The notes: generated by a model from the letters alone, not told the origin. Positions 1-11,805 are shown, counted from the stretch's first letter. The stretch is DNA of 64,000 nt from Dactylorhiza incarnata (GCA_033032865.1 JAWHQI010000201.1:745501-809500); one strand, 5' to 3'. Program-made: numbers and translations.

Positions 1-25
1 GGAGAACCCGGCAGCAGGAGCACTA

Positions 26-1387
26 GTGGTGGCCGAGATAGATGATAAATTCCCTGAAGAGCTCCTCCTCGCCATCGAAAAGGTAACGACTTCTTCCACC
101 CCTTGGTATGCGGATTTGGCCAATTATTTAGTGGCCCGGGTCCTACCAAAAAATTTTTCAAGTCAGCAAAAGAAGAAATTCTTTTCAGATTTGAAAAATT
201 ATTTTTGGGAGGACCCCTTTTTATTTCGTGTCTGCGTAGACCAAGTGGTAAGAAGGTGCATTTCGGGCGAGGAAGGCGTCCAAATATTGCGGCACTGCCA
301 CGAGAGACCAGCCGGCGGACACTACCAAGCAAACTGAACCGCAAGAAAGGCGCTAGAGGCGGGCTTCTATTGGCCCACCTTATTCAAAGATGCTCATAAT
401 TTTGTGAGTAATTGTGATCGGTGCCAACGGTCAGGTAACATTTCTAACCGAGACAAAATGCCCCAAAATATTTTTATAGAATGCAAGATTTTTGATCTTT
501 GGGGAATAGATTTCGTAGGTCCTTTACCCTCTTCTTTAAATAATAAATATATTCTTGTTGCGGTCGATTACATGTCAAGGTGGGCGGAAGCACAAGCTTT
601 CCCCACTAACGACGCGAGAGTCATCGTAAATTTTTAAAAAAAATTATTTTCGCGATTTGGCACACTCCGAGCACTAATTAGTGATCGGGGCACACATTTC
701 TGTAACAACCAACTTGCTAAAATTTTAGCAATGTATGGAGTTACCCACAAGCTATCTACCGCCTACCACCCACAAGCAAATGGCCAAGTGGAGGTGGTGA
801 ATCGCGAGCTAAAAAGAATTTTAGAAAAAACTGTCTCCGTTAATAGGAAGGACTGGTCGTTAAAATTAGACGACGCACTATGGGCCTATCGGACAGCGTA
901 CAAAACCGCCATCGGATGTACACCGTACCGATTGGTCTATGGAAAAGCGTGTCATTTACCGGTGGAATTAGAACATCGTGCATTCTGGGCGCTAAAATTT
1001 TTAAACTTAGATTTGAACTTAGCCTCCGATCAACGAAAATTTCAACTTAATGAATTAGATGAATGGCGTGCAAACGCCTATGAAAATAATAAATTTTACA
1101 AGGAGCGCACTAAGTTTTACCATGACAAAAAAATAAAATTTCCAAAATCTTTTTCTCCGGGAGACTTAGTCCTTTTATATAATTCTAGATTAAAACTTTT
1201 TCCGGGCAAATTAAAATCCCGATGGTCCGACACTTTTGTTGTAAAAGAGGTTTGGCCATATGGTACCGTGCTAATAGAGCACCCGGATCAAGGCCTTTTG
1301 AAAGTTAACGGACATCGATTGAAATTATATCATTATGGCGACCCAGCGCCCGGCAAAATTGAAACGCTTAACCTCACAAACTTGTAG
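26..1387 (+). pseudogene. ATH1 integrase, C-terminal part of pol (two nonsense codons)
   Basis: This is the end of an Athila pol gene. The integrase would insert element cDNA into chromosomes. In one reading frame I see the tail of RNase H and linker, the HHCC zinc finger (histidines near 286-325, CDRC near 410-420), the first catalytic Asp in GIDFVGP, the second in SDRGTHF, the Glu in [10 protein letters not shown], and the Athila-specific KACHLPVE block. The C-terminal tail ends at a natural stop near 1387. Two in-frame stops break it: TGA at 335-337 and TAA at 635-637. The frame itself is not shifted across either. The start of pol lies before the window. Because of the stops, no full integrase can be made without readthrough. 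Confidence 0.88.
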
Positions 1388-2897
1388 AATGCCACTTAGT
1401 CAAGCTACGCGACGGTAAACAAAGCACTTTTGGGAGGCAACCCAACGTTTTCTTTTGTTTGTTTTGTTTAACTTAATTTTGCAGGGTTCATTTTCTGTCC
1501 GGCAACCTCGTCTACCGATCAGGGAAGCCCTCTTCACCCTTTAGCCACTTATTTATCTTTCTTCCTTTTGTTGTTTTATTTTTTCATTTTCTAAAAAATA
1601 ATAATAATAATAATAAAAAATAATAATAATAAAAAGTGAAATTCCTGTTTCTTTTTCTTCTTACCTAGTTTTAAACATTGGGGACAATGTTTAATTCTAA
1701 GTGTGGGGGTGTAGCATTGCCTTCTTTGAATTTCTATTTATTTAAAAAAATATATATATATATATTTTCTATCTAAATAAAATTTCTTGGAAAGGACGCT
1801 TTGGGCTTGAATTCCCATCATAGCCTCTAGTACCTTGCAAACCCTTCACCGGGTAGATCTTGGGAAGTCTAAGAAGAAATAAAAAAAAAGAATTATTAGA
1901 TTTATGCTGAATTTTTATACTTGCTCATTTGCAAAATCCTTAGTAGATTTGCTTTTGTTTAGTGTAGTAGAGAATTTTTATACTTCATTAGATTTTGAAT
2001 TTTGGAATAAAATTGTTGACTCATGCAGTGTTCCTAGTCAAACGCATGCGTTTGTAGAATTCTATGTCAGATTAACTATTCAGCATAAAATTAGATTTAT
2101 GTTTTTCTAACTGCGAAAAAACAATTCTTGTTTTACTTTTACCTTGAAACCGGTAGAATCTGCGAATAAATTCAAGTGAGTATGTAGAAGCTTACTAGAG
2201 AAATATTACATATTTTTGAACGGAAGGGTGTCCTTTCTCGATGTCTAGAACTTGCCTCTAGCGATTCTCGAAGCATTTACATAGGTTTGTCATAGTTTTT
2301 AGAAGTGATTTAGGCCACCTTTTGATCGTTTGTGCCTGTTTGCCCACCTTTTTAAATTTTTCATTGCTTAAACACTTTGGGCCTTGCCTTATTTCCTTTG
2401 CTACCTCCACCTTTCATTTACACCAAAGCCAAAACATCCAGCCCATGATCACACTAAATATTTGAGATTTATTAAAATTTTGCAATGGGTTCAATTGTGA
2501 AAATAAGGAAATTACAACTTCTTATTCGGACCTATTACGAAAAAAAAGGATATAAAAAATATATATGAAAAAATTATTGGCCAATTGTGAAAAAATATAT
2601 ATATAAAAAAAAGTATTCATGGCCTCTTTTTTTTTTTGAAAAATATGAGAGTTTTGCTTCATAACAACTCTTACGCGAGGTTTGAATTTTGGATAATTTT
2701 GGGTAACTCTCACCTTGGTTTAGTGTGATCCTTAGCCGTCATATTCTATCTTTTTTTATTTCCAAATCCAAATCATATACCTAAGCCAAGTATCACTCCT
2801 AATGAAAGCCCTTTTGATCTTTAAGCTATAACATTATACTTGTGTAGTGGAGAGAGTGCGACAGGGCAAGCCTATGGCCATCGTCATTGATGGATTT
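1388..2897 (+). other. ATH1 post-pol non-coding region, left part
   Basis: About 1.5 kb follow pol without a convincing gene. It holds an A/T-rich microsatellite of TAA units (about 1593-1640), the purine-rich signature AAGTGTGGGGGTGT near 1700-1713, which resembles a second polypurine tract, and AT-rich sequence. Athila elements often carry an envelope-like frame here; I see only a 68-codon open stretch at 1904-2110 without recognisable features, so I do not call one. The region continues after CHR1 at 21429. Confidence 0.6.
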
Positions 2898-3754
2898 TGA
2901 TGCAGGCTTGGGCTCTCCCAACCGTCGTGTCGGATCCGCACCCGTTAACCACTCAACGTCTTAACTATAACGCAGCACAAGGACTAAACGCAACACACGT
3001 TACGAGTTTTCTTATCAATTTTATGCAAACGAACGGTAGCCACTCCGCGTCGAGACCGAACCGCCGGTGATAAACCGGGATCCGTCAAGCTAAATGGACG
3101 AATGTTCGCGTCCGATCGAGCTATGTGTTGTACCAAAAGAGTCTACCGAAAATATCCATTGGAAAATGGTAGAACTCTCCCAACAAAAAGTCGAGGTTCG
3201 CCAAGCCTCTTCGAAGAGAAAAGCAACGATGAAGCACGTAAAATCTTAAGAAAGATAACCGCGATAAAATTTCAAAAGCTTCGAAGACCACGCCACGAGT
3301 TTTGCCATAAGAAATTAACAAGAAAACATAGATCTCTCACAAGTAGAAATTTCGTTACCCCGCTTGAGATGGGATTATCCTCAAGCGTGCACTAGCCCGG
3401 CTCGTTCTTCACGGCTCCACCGGAATGCACGTCGGATGGAGAGAAAACCTCGATCGCCTTCTTCACGTCACGCCGGAGCAAGAGTGGCCGACCAAGTAAC
3501 AGGGTGGTGGACGGCCCAAAATGGGGAGGTGGCCGTCGGGTAAGGTGCTGCTCGGGTCGGCGGTGGATGAGGGTGGTCGGCTGTGTTGAAAAGAGGAGTT
3601 GGACGGGTATAGGGCTGCTCGGCTAGAGGGGGAGAAAGAGCCAAAAACGTGGAAATAGGCTAGGGGAGATGGAGTTGGCGGCTAAGAGGAGAGGAGGGGG
3701 GTTGGCGATTTGTCCTTTGGTTGCGCGAGAGGAGGAGAGAAGCTGGAAGAGCTC

Positions 3755-3895
3755 GGCCTCCTTGGCCGATCGAGAGAACGAGAGGGAGAGGAAATAGTCA
3801 GCCCCCTAGGTCGATCGAGAGAACGAGAGGGAGAGGGAGGAGTCGGCCCCCTAGGTCGATCGAGAGAACGAGAGGGAGAGGGAGGAGGGGCGGCT
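3755..3895 (-). repeat. Short tandem repeat inside CHR1 LTR
   Basis: About three copies of a unit near 57 bp built on CGATCGAGAGAACGAGAGGG. The same array is in the other LTR at about 20855-20995. It lies downstream of the minus-strand TATA box, so it would be in the transcribed leader. The open frames across it on either strand are repeat artefacts. Confidence 0.8.
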
Positions 3896-3995
3896 GCTAG
3901 AGGGAGAGAAATAACGAGAGAAGTGGGAGGAAAACTCTTTAGAGTTTCAAGTTTTAGTTGCTCAATAATAATCCTCAATCCACCATACAACATGC

Positions 3996-4005
3996 CTATT
4001 TATAG
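3996..4005 (-). promoter_or_regulatory. CHR1 LTR TATA box
   Basis: CTATAAATAG on the minus strand, about 325 bp from the start of the LTR. The second copy is at 21096-21105 in the promoter LTR. The position fits a U3 promoter. Confidence 0.65.
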
Positions 4006-4144
4006 GCTTACATAAACAAAATTTGGCTATATGAAGCCCAAATGAAAAAATTAAAACAAAACTCACATAAATTGTTTTTAACATAAAACATAAAATTTGA
4101 AACTAGTTAAATAATAAATATAATATGATAATTATATTTATCAT

Positions 4145-5286
4145 TTAATTATTATTGCGCCGCGGACGGAAGTTGTAGCGGCGTTGGCGCTCATCATGAC
4201 GAAAGTCCTTGGTCGGGGTGGCGCCGTCATCAATAAGCGTGGCGTCACCATTGTCTTCGTGTTGCGGGCCGTCATCCGGAAGCGTGGCGGCATCAAGGTC
4301 TTCAAGTTGTGGGCCGTCGACGCCATCAATCCTCCCCCGCTCGATATTACTCATCACCGATGAGTTGTAGCGTCGGAGAAGATCATCATCCAAAAGTGCC
4401 ATTTCTGAATCAAGTAGCCAAGAATCATCGGAGGCCGGGCGATCACGCCAACGGACCAAGTAGCGGCGATGGTCACCTTCAGGAGAGGAAAGCACTTCAT
4501 CCTTGATAATCCTATCTGGCACATAAGTGGTTCGGGGAAATTCGGAAAAGCATTAGATAAAGAAGGAAATAAAGGTTCATCAATAACATTCAACGCACCT
4601 CCAGTGGGAACCGATGAAGAAAGCGATCCGGGCACAAACTCACCCCCCAACCGATTAGAAGTTATAGTGGAAACAAACGGAGAAGCAGTTAATTCAAGTG
4701 GCGGGGAACTATATGGCGTTAAATCCGAAACGTTGAAAACAGGGGAAATTCCCCAATCAACGGGTAACTCCAAAAGATATGCGTTTTTTCCTAGTTGCTT
4801 TAAAATTCGAAAGGGGCCCGCTCGCCTATTGGCCAACTTTTTTATGGTGCCCGAGGGCAACCGTTTAGGGATGAGTCATACCATGACCAAATCACCAACC
4901 TTCAAGGTAGAAGCTCTCTTATGTTTGTTAGCATGAAATTGATTCGATGAGTATTGTATGGCTAACGCGTCCTGGATGTGCTTATGTAAGTTATGAACGT
5001 GAGAGGCAAAATCTTGTGCAAACTGGCTTGACTTATAAGATGGAGGTAACGGAATCAAGTCAAGTGGCACCGGTGCCTTATATCTGTGCACAATTTCATT
5101 TGGTGATAACCCAGTGGACCTATTTTTAGAATTGTTATACGCTAACTGAGCTTGAGGAAGGATGAGATCCCAAGTACCTTTGTGATCTCCTACGAGACAC
5201 CGGAGCAAACTACCTAGACTACGATTGACCACCTCAGTTTGGCCATCCGTCTGGGGATGGTAGGCCGAAGAAAAAATAAGCGTGGT
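4145..5286 (-). pseudogene. CHR1 integrase C-terminal half with chromodomain-like tail
   Basis: The second half of CHR1 integrase, left of the TEK2 insertion. It opens with the catalytic Glu block (SAYHPQTDGQTEVVNRS), then the GPFRILKQLGKNAYLLELP module, then a chromodomain-like stretch (YLVRWRDRPASDDSWL) about 4410-4470. Chromodomains of this group steer insertion towards particular chromatin. The frame continues across the purine tract into the 3' LTR and stops near 4145. Damage: an in-frame TGA at 4874-4876 (reads as CGA to TGA), a frameshift at about 4520-4530 just before the chromodomain, and the TEK2 insertion at 5286/5287. The first half is at 15886-16458. Confidence 0.85.
4329..4345 (-). 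promoter_or_regulatory. CHR1 polypurine tract
   Basis: On the minus strand GAGCGGGGGAGGAT directly precedes the 3' LTR start. It would prime plus-strand DNA. Here it also lies within the integrase coding frame. Confidence 0.75.
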
Positions 5287-7773
5287 TGTCACAACCCGCA
5301 TTTTCCCAACATTTAAAATGCTATCAGAGTAGGGAAAGCTACGCGTTGTGATGCCACGTCACGTAGGGGACGCCTACTGACGTTAAGGCAATTCATCCTT
5401 CTTCGCAGTTCAAGCAATATTATTATTAACTCAAAGAGATTCAAGTAAAATTTTTGCAGAAAAATTAATAAGCCGCGTCCCTCGGCTTGGTGGATCAACT
5501 AGTCCACGCTTTTAAAATATAGTTTTACGCAGAGGAAAAATACTTGATCTAATTACTTAGTGGCCTAAGTGAACATGAAGACCTAGTGAGGTGCACCATG
5601 CAAGATTGAATGTGTGGATTTACTTTATATCAAAAGTAAATTTATCACGCGCAAAAAGTAGTGAGATTACCATTTCAAAACATGATATACAATGCTACGA
5701 TTACCTTAGTATATCTAAGCAAGGAGCTATAAAGCCAACCCGCATTTAATCATTCCAGAACAAGTGTTCAAAGTAAACAACAAGTAACAGCAGTTGTGAA
5801 ACAAAAGTCTAACAAGACGGCACCACGGGCGCCAACACCTGACACGAACCCATAGGCCGACAAGTCCACAGAATACCCTACCTTAAGAGGGTCAGAAGAC
5901 GGCAGCTAAAGCAGCTCTGCACTAACACCTGCTACTGTCCAGAACCTGAGACATTCAAAGAAAGAACACCTCAGAAGCAAGTTACAGGTGGTGCAGAAAA
6001 CAAGAAAGTAAGCAAACCTCCGCGAGATCGGAGGGAAACAGAAGCTGCAAGGGTTAGTGACGACAACACTAGCCTTAAATAATCATCAGAAAAAAGGGAA
6101 ATATGATAATCAACAGGGAAAAAAAGGAAACAGCATAAGTAACTGATATTCAGCAGAAAAACACCCACCAAACGAGGGTGTGAAAACAGTCAAGGTCAAA
6201 ACTCGCCATCAACAAAGAATCATCAACATTCACATTATTATTTATGTTGCTCTTGTTCAGAATTATAGAGACTGATCAGCTCATCCAAAAGAAGAGCACT
6301 GCACCGGGGGCAAAAACCACTCCGCGTACGGCCTCCCAATCAAAAGCTTAAAAGAACACCGCACCGGGGGCAAAAACCACACCGCGTACGGCCTCCAACA
6401 GAATTCATATTTTCATGCAATTTCAAGGAAAAGGGGCGAGGCCCATCAGAACATAAGACAATATTTTCTTGGTTAACAAGATGAGCAAGATTATATTGAG
6501 TAAAAAATGAGTAAAAGTAAGGCAGATGATAAAATTCAGCATAAACCAAGTACTGGGAACAAAGGTGAGAACGACAACAAAAAAAGGAAATAAAGGGGTT
6601 TTAGCAAAGAGAATGAGCAAGATCACCACTTGCCTTCAAATCACCGGAATCGTTCTCCGAACAACTCCTCGTCGTAGATCGGCCCAAAAGGAGGCACGAC
6701 GAGGCGAGATTTACAGAAAACGGCCAATACGAAGGTTAGGGCCGAAAAACCTAACGACAAAGTTTCACGAAACGGAAGGAAATTACCACGAGGACGAAGC
6801 TCTCGTCGAGAGCTTTCCGAATCTATGCTCGGCTCGCGATTTCGACCACCGGAGCTCCGTCGGCGGCGTCCGGAAGATTCAAGAAATCGCCACTCCCATC
6901 GCTCGTTTTTCTCTCTGGTTCGGACAGAATGAAGAAGAAGAAGAAGCTGGGTTCATTTTCTTTTATACGACATAACAACAATAATAATAATAATAATAAT
7001 ATCATTATTATTATTATTATTATTAACAGAAGGGGGTTCAACAAATGAGATTTGTTGAACGGGGTTCAACAAATATTGAGGGGAGTTCAACAAATGAGAT
7101 TTGTTGAAGGGGGTTCAACAAATGTGATTTGTTGAACGGGGTTCAACAAATCTTTAGGGGAGAGGTCGACGAATTGCATGTGCTGGAAGGGGAGGTCGAC
7201 GAATTTAATGCTGAATGTATATATATATATATGAAAGGGATCGACGAATGTAAGGGGAGGAATTCAAATGTCGAACGCAGCTAGTCAAAAATCATGCATA
7301 TATTTATATATATATATGATTTTTATAAATAATAATAATATCATTATTATATTATTACTAAAAATTAAACGAACGTCGAACCCAGCGAATTTTTCGCCTA
7401 AGGTGAACGGCGGCGGTACGAACCCAACGGCGAAGTCGGAATCGAAATCCGACGTGCCGTTTTCGAGATATAAATGGCGGAAGTTACGGCGAGCTTTTAA
7501 ATATATATAAAACTTCTAAAATGCGCCGAGCCTCCAAAATGGCTCGGATCGCGACGAAACTTGACAGGCAAGTATAAAATTAAATAATCTAATTTCCTAA
7601 CGTAAAATTTTCCAATTCCGGGTCGTCACAAAATTTGGTTGACTTGACCCAAACGGACGCAAAAACACGCAAACGGCGACGCGCCGCTAACTCGACGTTA
7701 AAAGTAACGCCCCGACGTCATTAACACGCCATCACTGAATTAAACAAATACCGGAAAAATCAGGGGCGTTACA
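5287..7773 (-). repeat. TEK2 3' LTR
   Basis: 2487 bp, matching 13364-15880 with scattered substitutions and a shorter TA run. The minus-strand TATA box (TATAAAA) is at 6961-6967. Upstream of it (7030-7200) is an array of TTCAACAAAT with its complement ATTTGTTGAA. Two copies of a 30-bp GCACCGGGGGCAAAAACCAC unit lie at about 6300-6395. Confidence 0.95.
7025..7205 (-). repeat. Palindromic TTCAACAAAT array in TEK2 U3
   Basis: Alternating GTTCAACAAAT and ATTTGTTGAAC motifs, at least eight half-sites, form repeated short inverted repeats just upstream of the TATA box on the minus strand. The same array is at about 15105-15235 in the other LTR. Confidence 0.8.
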
Positions 7774-7815
7774 GCCACTCCCCCTAAAAGAAAGTTTCGT
7801 CCCGAAACTTGACAT
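7774..7815 (-). promoter_or_regulatory. TEK2 polypurine tract region
   Basis: On the minus strand the conserved GGGACGAAACTTTC block is followed by TTTTAGGGGGAGTGGC and then the LTR start TGTAACGCC. This arrangement is typical of Tekay/Del elements. The purine run is the likely plus-strand primer. Confidence 0.8.
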
Positions 7816-8009
7816 AAGGGCAGAAAACAACATTAAGATAGATAACTGGTGCAGGAAAGAAGGTTTAAGATTTATAATCAAATAGTGCTGGAACAACATT
7901 TGGGCAAAATAAATGGTACAGGAACAAAATTTGGACAAAATAAATGGAGCAGGAAAGAACATTTGGTCAAATAATGGTGCAGGAAGAAAAGAAATTTTAC
8001 CTGAGCTAA

Positions 8010-8978
8010 TTAATTGAAAAGGTGAGGATGAGATGCCCGCATTGCTGACTCCAGCTCCCATGTTGCGCTCTCGATGTCATGATTCCGCCAAAGAACTTTT
8101 ACCATCGGGATTGATTTCCTTCGCAACACCCGTTCTTGGGTCTCCAAAATGCGGACAGGCTCCTCAACATAAGTCAAATTGGGCTGAATCGGAGGTACCG
8201 AATCGAGGACTTGATGATTGCTGCGGATACACTTCCTTAACTGACTCACATGAAACACATCATGGACGCCAGGGAAGGTAGCCGATAACTCCAATCTATA
8301 AGCAGACACTCTGATGCGCTCAATGATCTGAAATGGCCCAACATATCTGGGATCCAACTTGTGGTTCTTCCCAAATCTTTTAACGCCCGACATCGGAGAG
8401 ACCCTCAGGAAAACACTGTCCCCAACCGCAAACTCCAGATCTGCCCTTCTTCGATTGGCATACTTCTCATACCGCTCCTGAGCAACGCGGAGCTTCTCCC
8501 GAATATTAGTCACCGCCTCTTCCATCTCCATCAAAGCTTCCGGACCTAGCAACGGTCTCTCACCGACTTCGGCCCAAAACAAGGGAGTTCTGCAGCGCCT
8601 CCCATACAGTGCTTCCAAAGGGGCCATCTGCAGACTTTCTTGAAAGCTATTATTGTATGCAAATTCCATAAGTCTGAGGCGCTCGTCCCAAGCTCCACCA
8701 TGCTCCAAAATGTTGCACCTGATCATGTCTTCCATGATCTGATTAACTCGCTCCGTTTGACCATTAGTCTGCGGATGGTATGCGGTCGAAAACCTGAGGT
8801 CGGTTCCCAAGGCTCCTTGTAAGCTCTGCCAGAATCGCGACGTAAACCTGGAGTCTCGATCTGACACGATACTCACTGGCACTCCATACAAACGAATGAC
8901 CTCATCCAAATATAACTCTGCTATCTTCTTCATAGAATAGCCGACTTTGAAGGGGACGAAATGCGCACACTTCGTCAA
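8010..8978 (-). pseudogene. TEK2 integrase core and chromodomain-like C-terminus
   Basis: 322 codons after a nonsense codon at 8994-8996. It contains the second catalytic Asp (SDRDSRFTS), the catalytic Glu (HPQTNGQTERVNQ), the LEALYGRRCRTP block typical of Tekay integrase, the DPRYVGPFQIIERI module and an ending with VKVLWRNHDIESATWELE, the chromodomain-like tail. Length and order match the family. It continues the frame of the preceding segment; the TAG stands where this family has Trp. On the plus strand that is a C-to-T change in a CAG context, which fits methylated-cytosine decay. The first residue is only the first possible start after the stop, not a real start. Confidence 0.9.
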
Positions 8979-8993
8979 TCGATCAACTATAAC

Positions 8994-9683
8994 CTAGACT
9001 GAATCATGTCCACGAGGGGACCTCGGCAAACCCGTAATAAGGTCCATTGATATACTTTCCCATTTCCACATGGGGATCTCCAAAGGCGTCAGTTTTCCTC
9101 CCGGCCTGCCATGATCGGCCTTCACCCGCTTGCACGTGAAGCACTCCGATACAAATTTGGCGATGTCATTCTTCATGCCCGACCACCACACAATTTGCTT
9201 CAAATCTCTATACATCTTGGTGGAACCCGGGTGGTAGGCCACACTAGATCCGTGAGCCTCCCTGCAAATCATAACTCGAATATCTCCCACCGCCGGAATA
9301 CAGAATCTACCTCTATACAAGAGGGTGCCAAGCTCATCGATGGAGAAATCAGATAATTCTCCTTTCTCGGTCCTTCCTCGGAGATGCTGAAGATCTGGGT
9401 CTTCTTTCTGATGTAACCTTGTGAGGGTGATCCACGAAGGCTCTTCTGCCTCCAAACGAGAGCGCTCGCCACAGCTCACCGCCGAAATATCCATCAAAAG
9501 AAATTGCTCGACTAAGGCTTGAATGGATAAATTGAAGATCTGAGTCGTCTTCCTATTCAAAGCATCGGCCACCACATTGGCCTTACCAGGATGATAAAGG
9601 ATGTCTACTTCATAATCAGCAATGTACTCCAACCACCGACGCTGGCGTAAATTCAGCTCCTTTTGTGTGAATACATACTTCAA
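8994..9683 (-). pseudogene. TEK2 RNase H end and integrase N-terminus
   Basis: 230 codons in the frame after a one-base shift. It starts in the RNase H C-terminus ([19 protein letters not shown], then the [12 protein letters not shown] ending), followed by the integrase zinc finger (the [14 protein letters not shown] region and CFTCKRVK) and the first catalytic Asp in SMDLITGLP. It ends at TAG 8994-8996. The shift at about 9683-9690 follows the TDHK of RNase H. Both lesions would stop a polyprotein. Confidence 0.9.
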
Positions 9684-11392
9684 GCTTTATGATCCGTATA
9701 AATCTTGCACACAGCGCCATACAGTAAGTGTCTCCACAGCTTCAGGGCATAGATCACTGCCGCAAACTCCAAATCATGGGTGGGGTAATTCTTCTCGTGA
9801 ACCTTCAATTGCCTAGATCCATAGGCGATCACCTTCCCCTCTTGCATCAGAATGCATCCAAGTCCGATGTGGGAAGCATCAACATACACCGCAAACTCCA
9901 CTCCCTCAATAAGCAGAATGAGAATTGGGGCAGAACACAACCTTCTCTTCAGCTCTTGGAAAGCCTCCTCACACTTATCACCCCAAATGAAGGCGACATT
10001 CTTTTGCGTAAGCCGGGTCATCAGAGCGGACAACGTGGAGAAACCCTCCACAAATCTCCTATAGTATCCGGCCAAACCCAAGAAACTCCTGATCTCCTTT
10101 GGAGTAGAAGGTCTCTTCCAATCCATCACCGCTGAAATCTTGGCGGGATCAACAGAGATTCCATCCTTGCTCACCACATGTCCTAAAAAGGACACCTGAG
10201 GCAGCCAAAACTCGCACTTGCTCAGCTTAGCATACAACTTATGCTCTCTCAAGACAGATAGAACCTGCCGCAAATGATAGGCATGCTCCTCATCACTGCG
10301 AGAATAGATGAGAACGTCGTCGACGAAGACGACTACAAAACGGTCAAGAAAGTCCTTGAATACCCGGTTCATCAGATCCATGAACGCAGAAGGCACGTTA
10401 GTCAAACCAAAGGACAACACGAGGAACTCAAAATGCCCGTACCGGGATCTAAAAGCTGTCAGAGGAATGTCTGACTCACGAACCCTCAACTGGTGGTAGC
10501 CTGACCGAAGATCAATCTTCGAGAAATTGGTGCACCCACGCAACTGATCGAATAAATCATCAATCTGCGGCAACGGATATCTATTCTTGATCGTCACCTT
10601 GTTCAACTCTCGATAATCAATACACAGCCTCATGGAACCGTCCTTCTTCTTCACAAAGAGAACAGGAGCAGCCCATGGAGAAGTACTCGGTATGATGAAA
10701 CCACACTCCAGAAGTTCATCCAGCTGAACATGCAATTCTTCTAATTCACGAGGCGCCATGCGGTACGGTGCCTTGGCAATGGGCCGGGTGCCTGGTTCGA
10801 GGTCTATGGCAAACTTCACCTCTCTTTCGGGAGGGAGAGCGGAAAGCTTGTCAGGAAAAACATCAGGAAACTCTCGCACCACCGGGATACCCTCCACGGT
10901 TGGCTCCACACGAGAAGCATCCACAGCGCAGATAGAAACCAGAAAACCCAAACAACCAGAGGCTAAAGCTCGGCGGGCATGTACCGCAGAAATAATCGAA
11001 GAACTCTCCCGAGGGAGACCATAAACGCTCAATGGACTTCCGTCGCCCAACTTGAAATCTAGCCGCTTCTCCTTGCACTTGATCACGACATCATACTTGG
11101 ACAACCAGTCCATCCCAAGAATCACATCAAAATCTGCCAAATCTAGCATCTTCAAATCTGCCAGAACCTGGACACCACCCAAAGAAATGGGGCACTCCCG
11201 GATACCCCGATCTGATGTAACCTGATCTCCAGATGGAAACTTAACGGACAAGGCATCATCCAACCGGTCAATAGACCATCGGTGCCTACCAAAAAAACTC
11301 CTAGCAATGAAAGAGTGAGACGCTCCCGAATCAAATAGGACACGCGCCCATTTATTCTTCACCTTGAATTCACCTAAATAACCGTGCGTCAC
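9680..11392 (-). pseudogene. TEK2 protease, reverse transcriptase and RNase H
   Basis: About 570 codons. The aspartic protease motif FDSGASHSF lies about 20-30 codons in. RT follows with [25 protein letters not shown] and the catalytic FVDD ([11 protein letters not shown]), then RNase H with FAVYVDAS and ending TDHKA at a frameshift. The active site reads FVDD where YVDD or FADD is usual. The open frame begins at a GTG that is not a natural start. Upstream lies a 60-70 nt gap with stops between gag and protease, possibly an intron or a decayed junction. Confidence 0.92.
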
Positions 11393-11456
11393 TAGACAAC
11401 TAGTAAGCTAAATTTAGAAGAAAAAAAAAGAGAACGAGTTTGGAGGAAAGAAACTA
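11380..11456 (-). other. TEK2 gag-protease gap with intron-like borders
   Basis: Between the gag end and the protease frame, the minus strand has donor-like GTTAGT and GTGATA, a 9-T pyrimidine run, and several AG acceptors, the last just before the protease frame. At least two donor and acceptor pairs would bridge the frames, but a TAA at about 11474-11476 lies upstream of both donors. It may instead be a decayed or naturally out-of-frame junction. Confidence 0.3.
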
Positions 11457-11474
11457 ACCAGATATCACGTGCGC

Positions 11475-11805
11475 TTAGGTTTGAGCTTCCTCTCTAGTCA
11501 GCACATTAAGCTTGCCTTTAGTCTTGCCCACGAACTGCGGGGGCGGCGGCAAGGTCTGCAGGGGGACCGCTGAAGTCACGGTCTGAGAGTTCGGGCAGTC
11601 GGCCCTACGATGTCCTTTTTGCCCACACAGGAAACAACAACCGGCCTTCTTGTAACACCGGGCCGCCTCATGCCCGGGCTTAGAGCAGAAAGAGCACACT
11701 GGGACCGCCTTAGGTGCATCCTGAATTGCACTAAACTTTAACGGCTCCAGCGCCTCGAGCCTCTTGAAACACCTCTCGAACGGGTGGCCCCGCTGCCACA
11801 GAAGC
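11475..11805 (-). pseudogene. TEK2 gag C-terminus with zinc knuckles
   Basis: Gag nucleocapsid part. It has two CCHC-type knuckles (CSFCSKPGHEAARC and CFLCGQKGHRRADC), which bind element RNA. A third knuckle just upstream is cut by a one-base loss at about 11785-11800, which separates this frame from the main gag frame. The frame closes with TAA at 11475-11477. A P/Q-rich linker precedes the stop. Confidence 0.85.

Larger units (their letters stand above)
2898..4328 (-). repeat. CHR1 3' LTR
   Basis: It is nearly identical over its length to 19998-21428. In minus orientation it starts TGATGGCG at 4328 and ends CCTGCATCA at 2898. A TATA box (CTATAAATAG on the minus strand) lies at 3996-4005. 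The integrase reading frame runs about 180 bp into this LTR. The other copy has TTA instead of TCA at its inner end, which hides the exact border unless both target duplications are compared. Confidence 0.92.

Noticed and set aside
1904..2110. Envelope-like gene of ATH1
   Set aside because: Only 68 codons, AT-rich, no signal peptide or membrane pattern I trust.
3710..4015. 101-codon plus-strand frame with LGRSREREGE repeats
   Set aside because: It is a by-product of the GAGAGAACGAGAGGG repeats in the CHR1 LTR; the same frame is broken in the other LTR copy.
6823..7044. Leucine/isoleucine-run peptide
   Set aside because: Translation of a TTA/TAA microsatellite in the TEK2 LTR.
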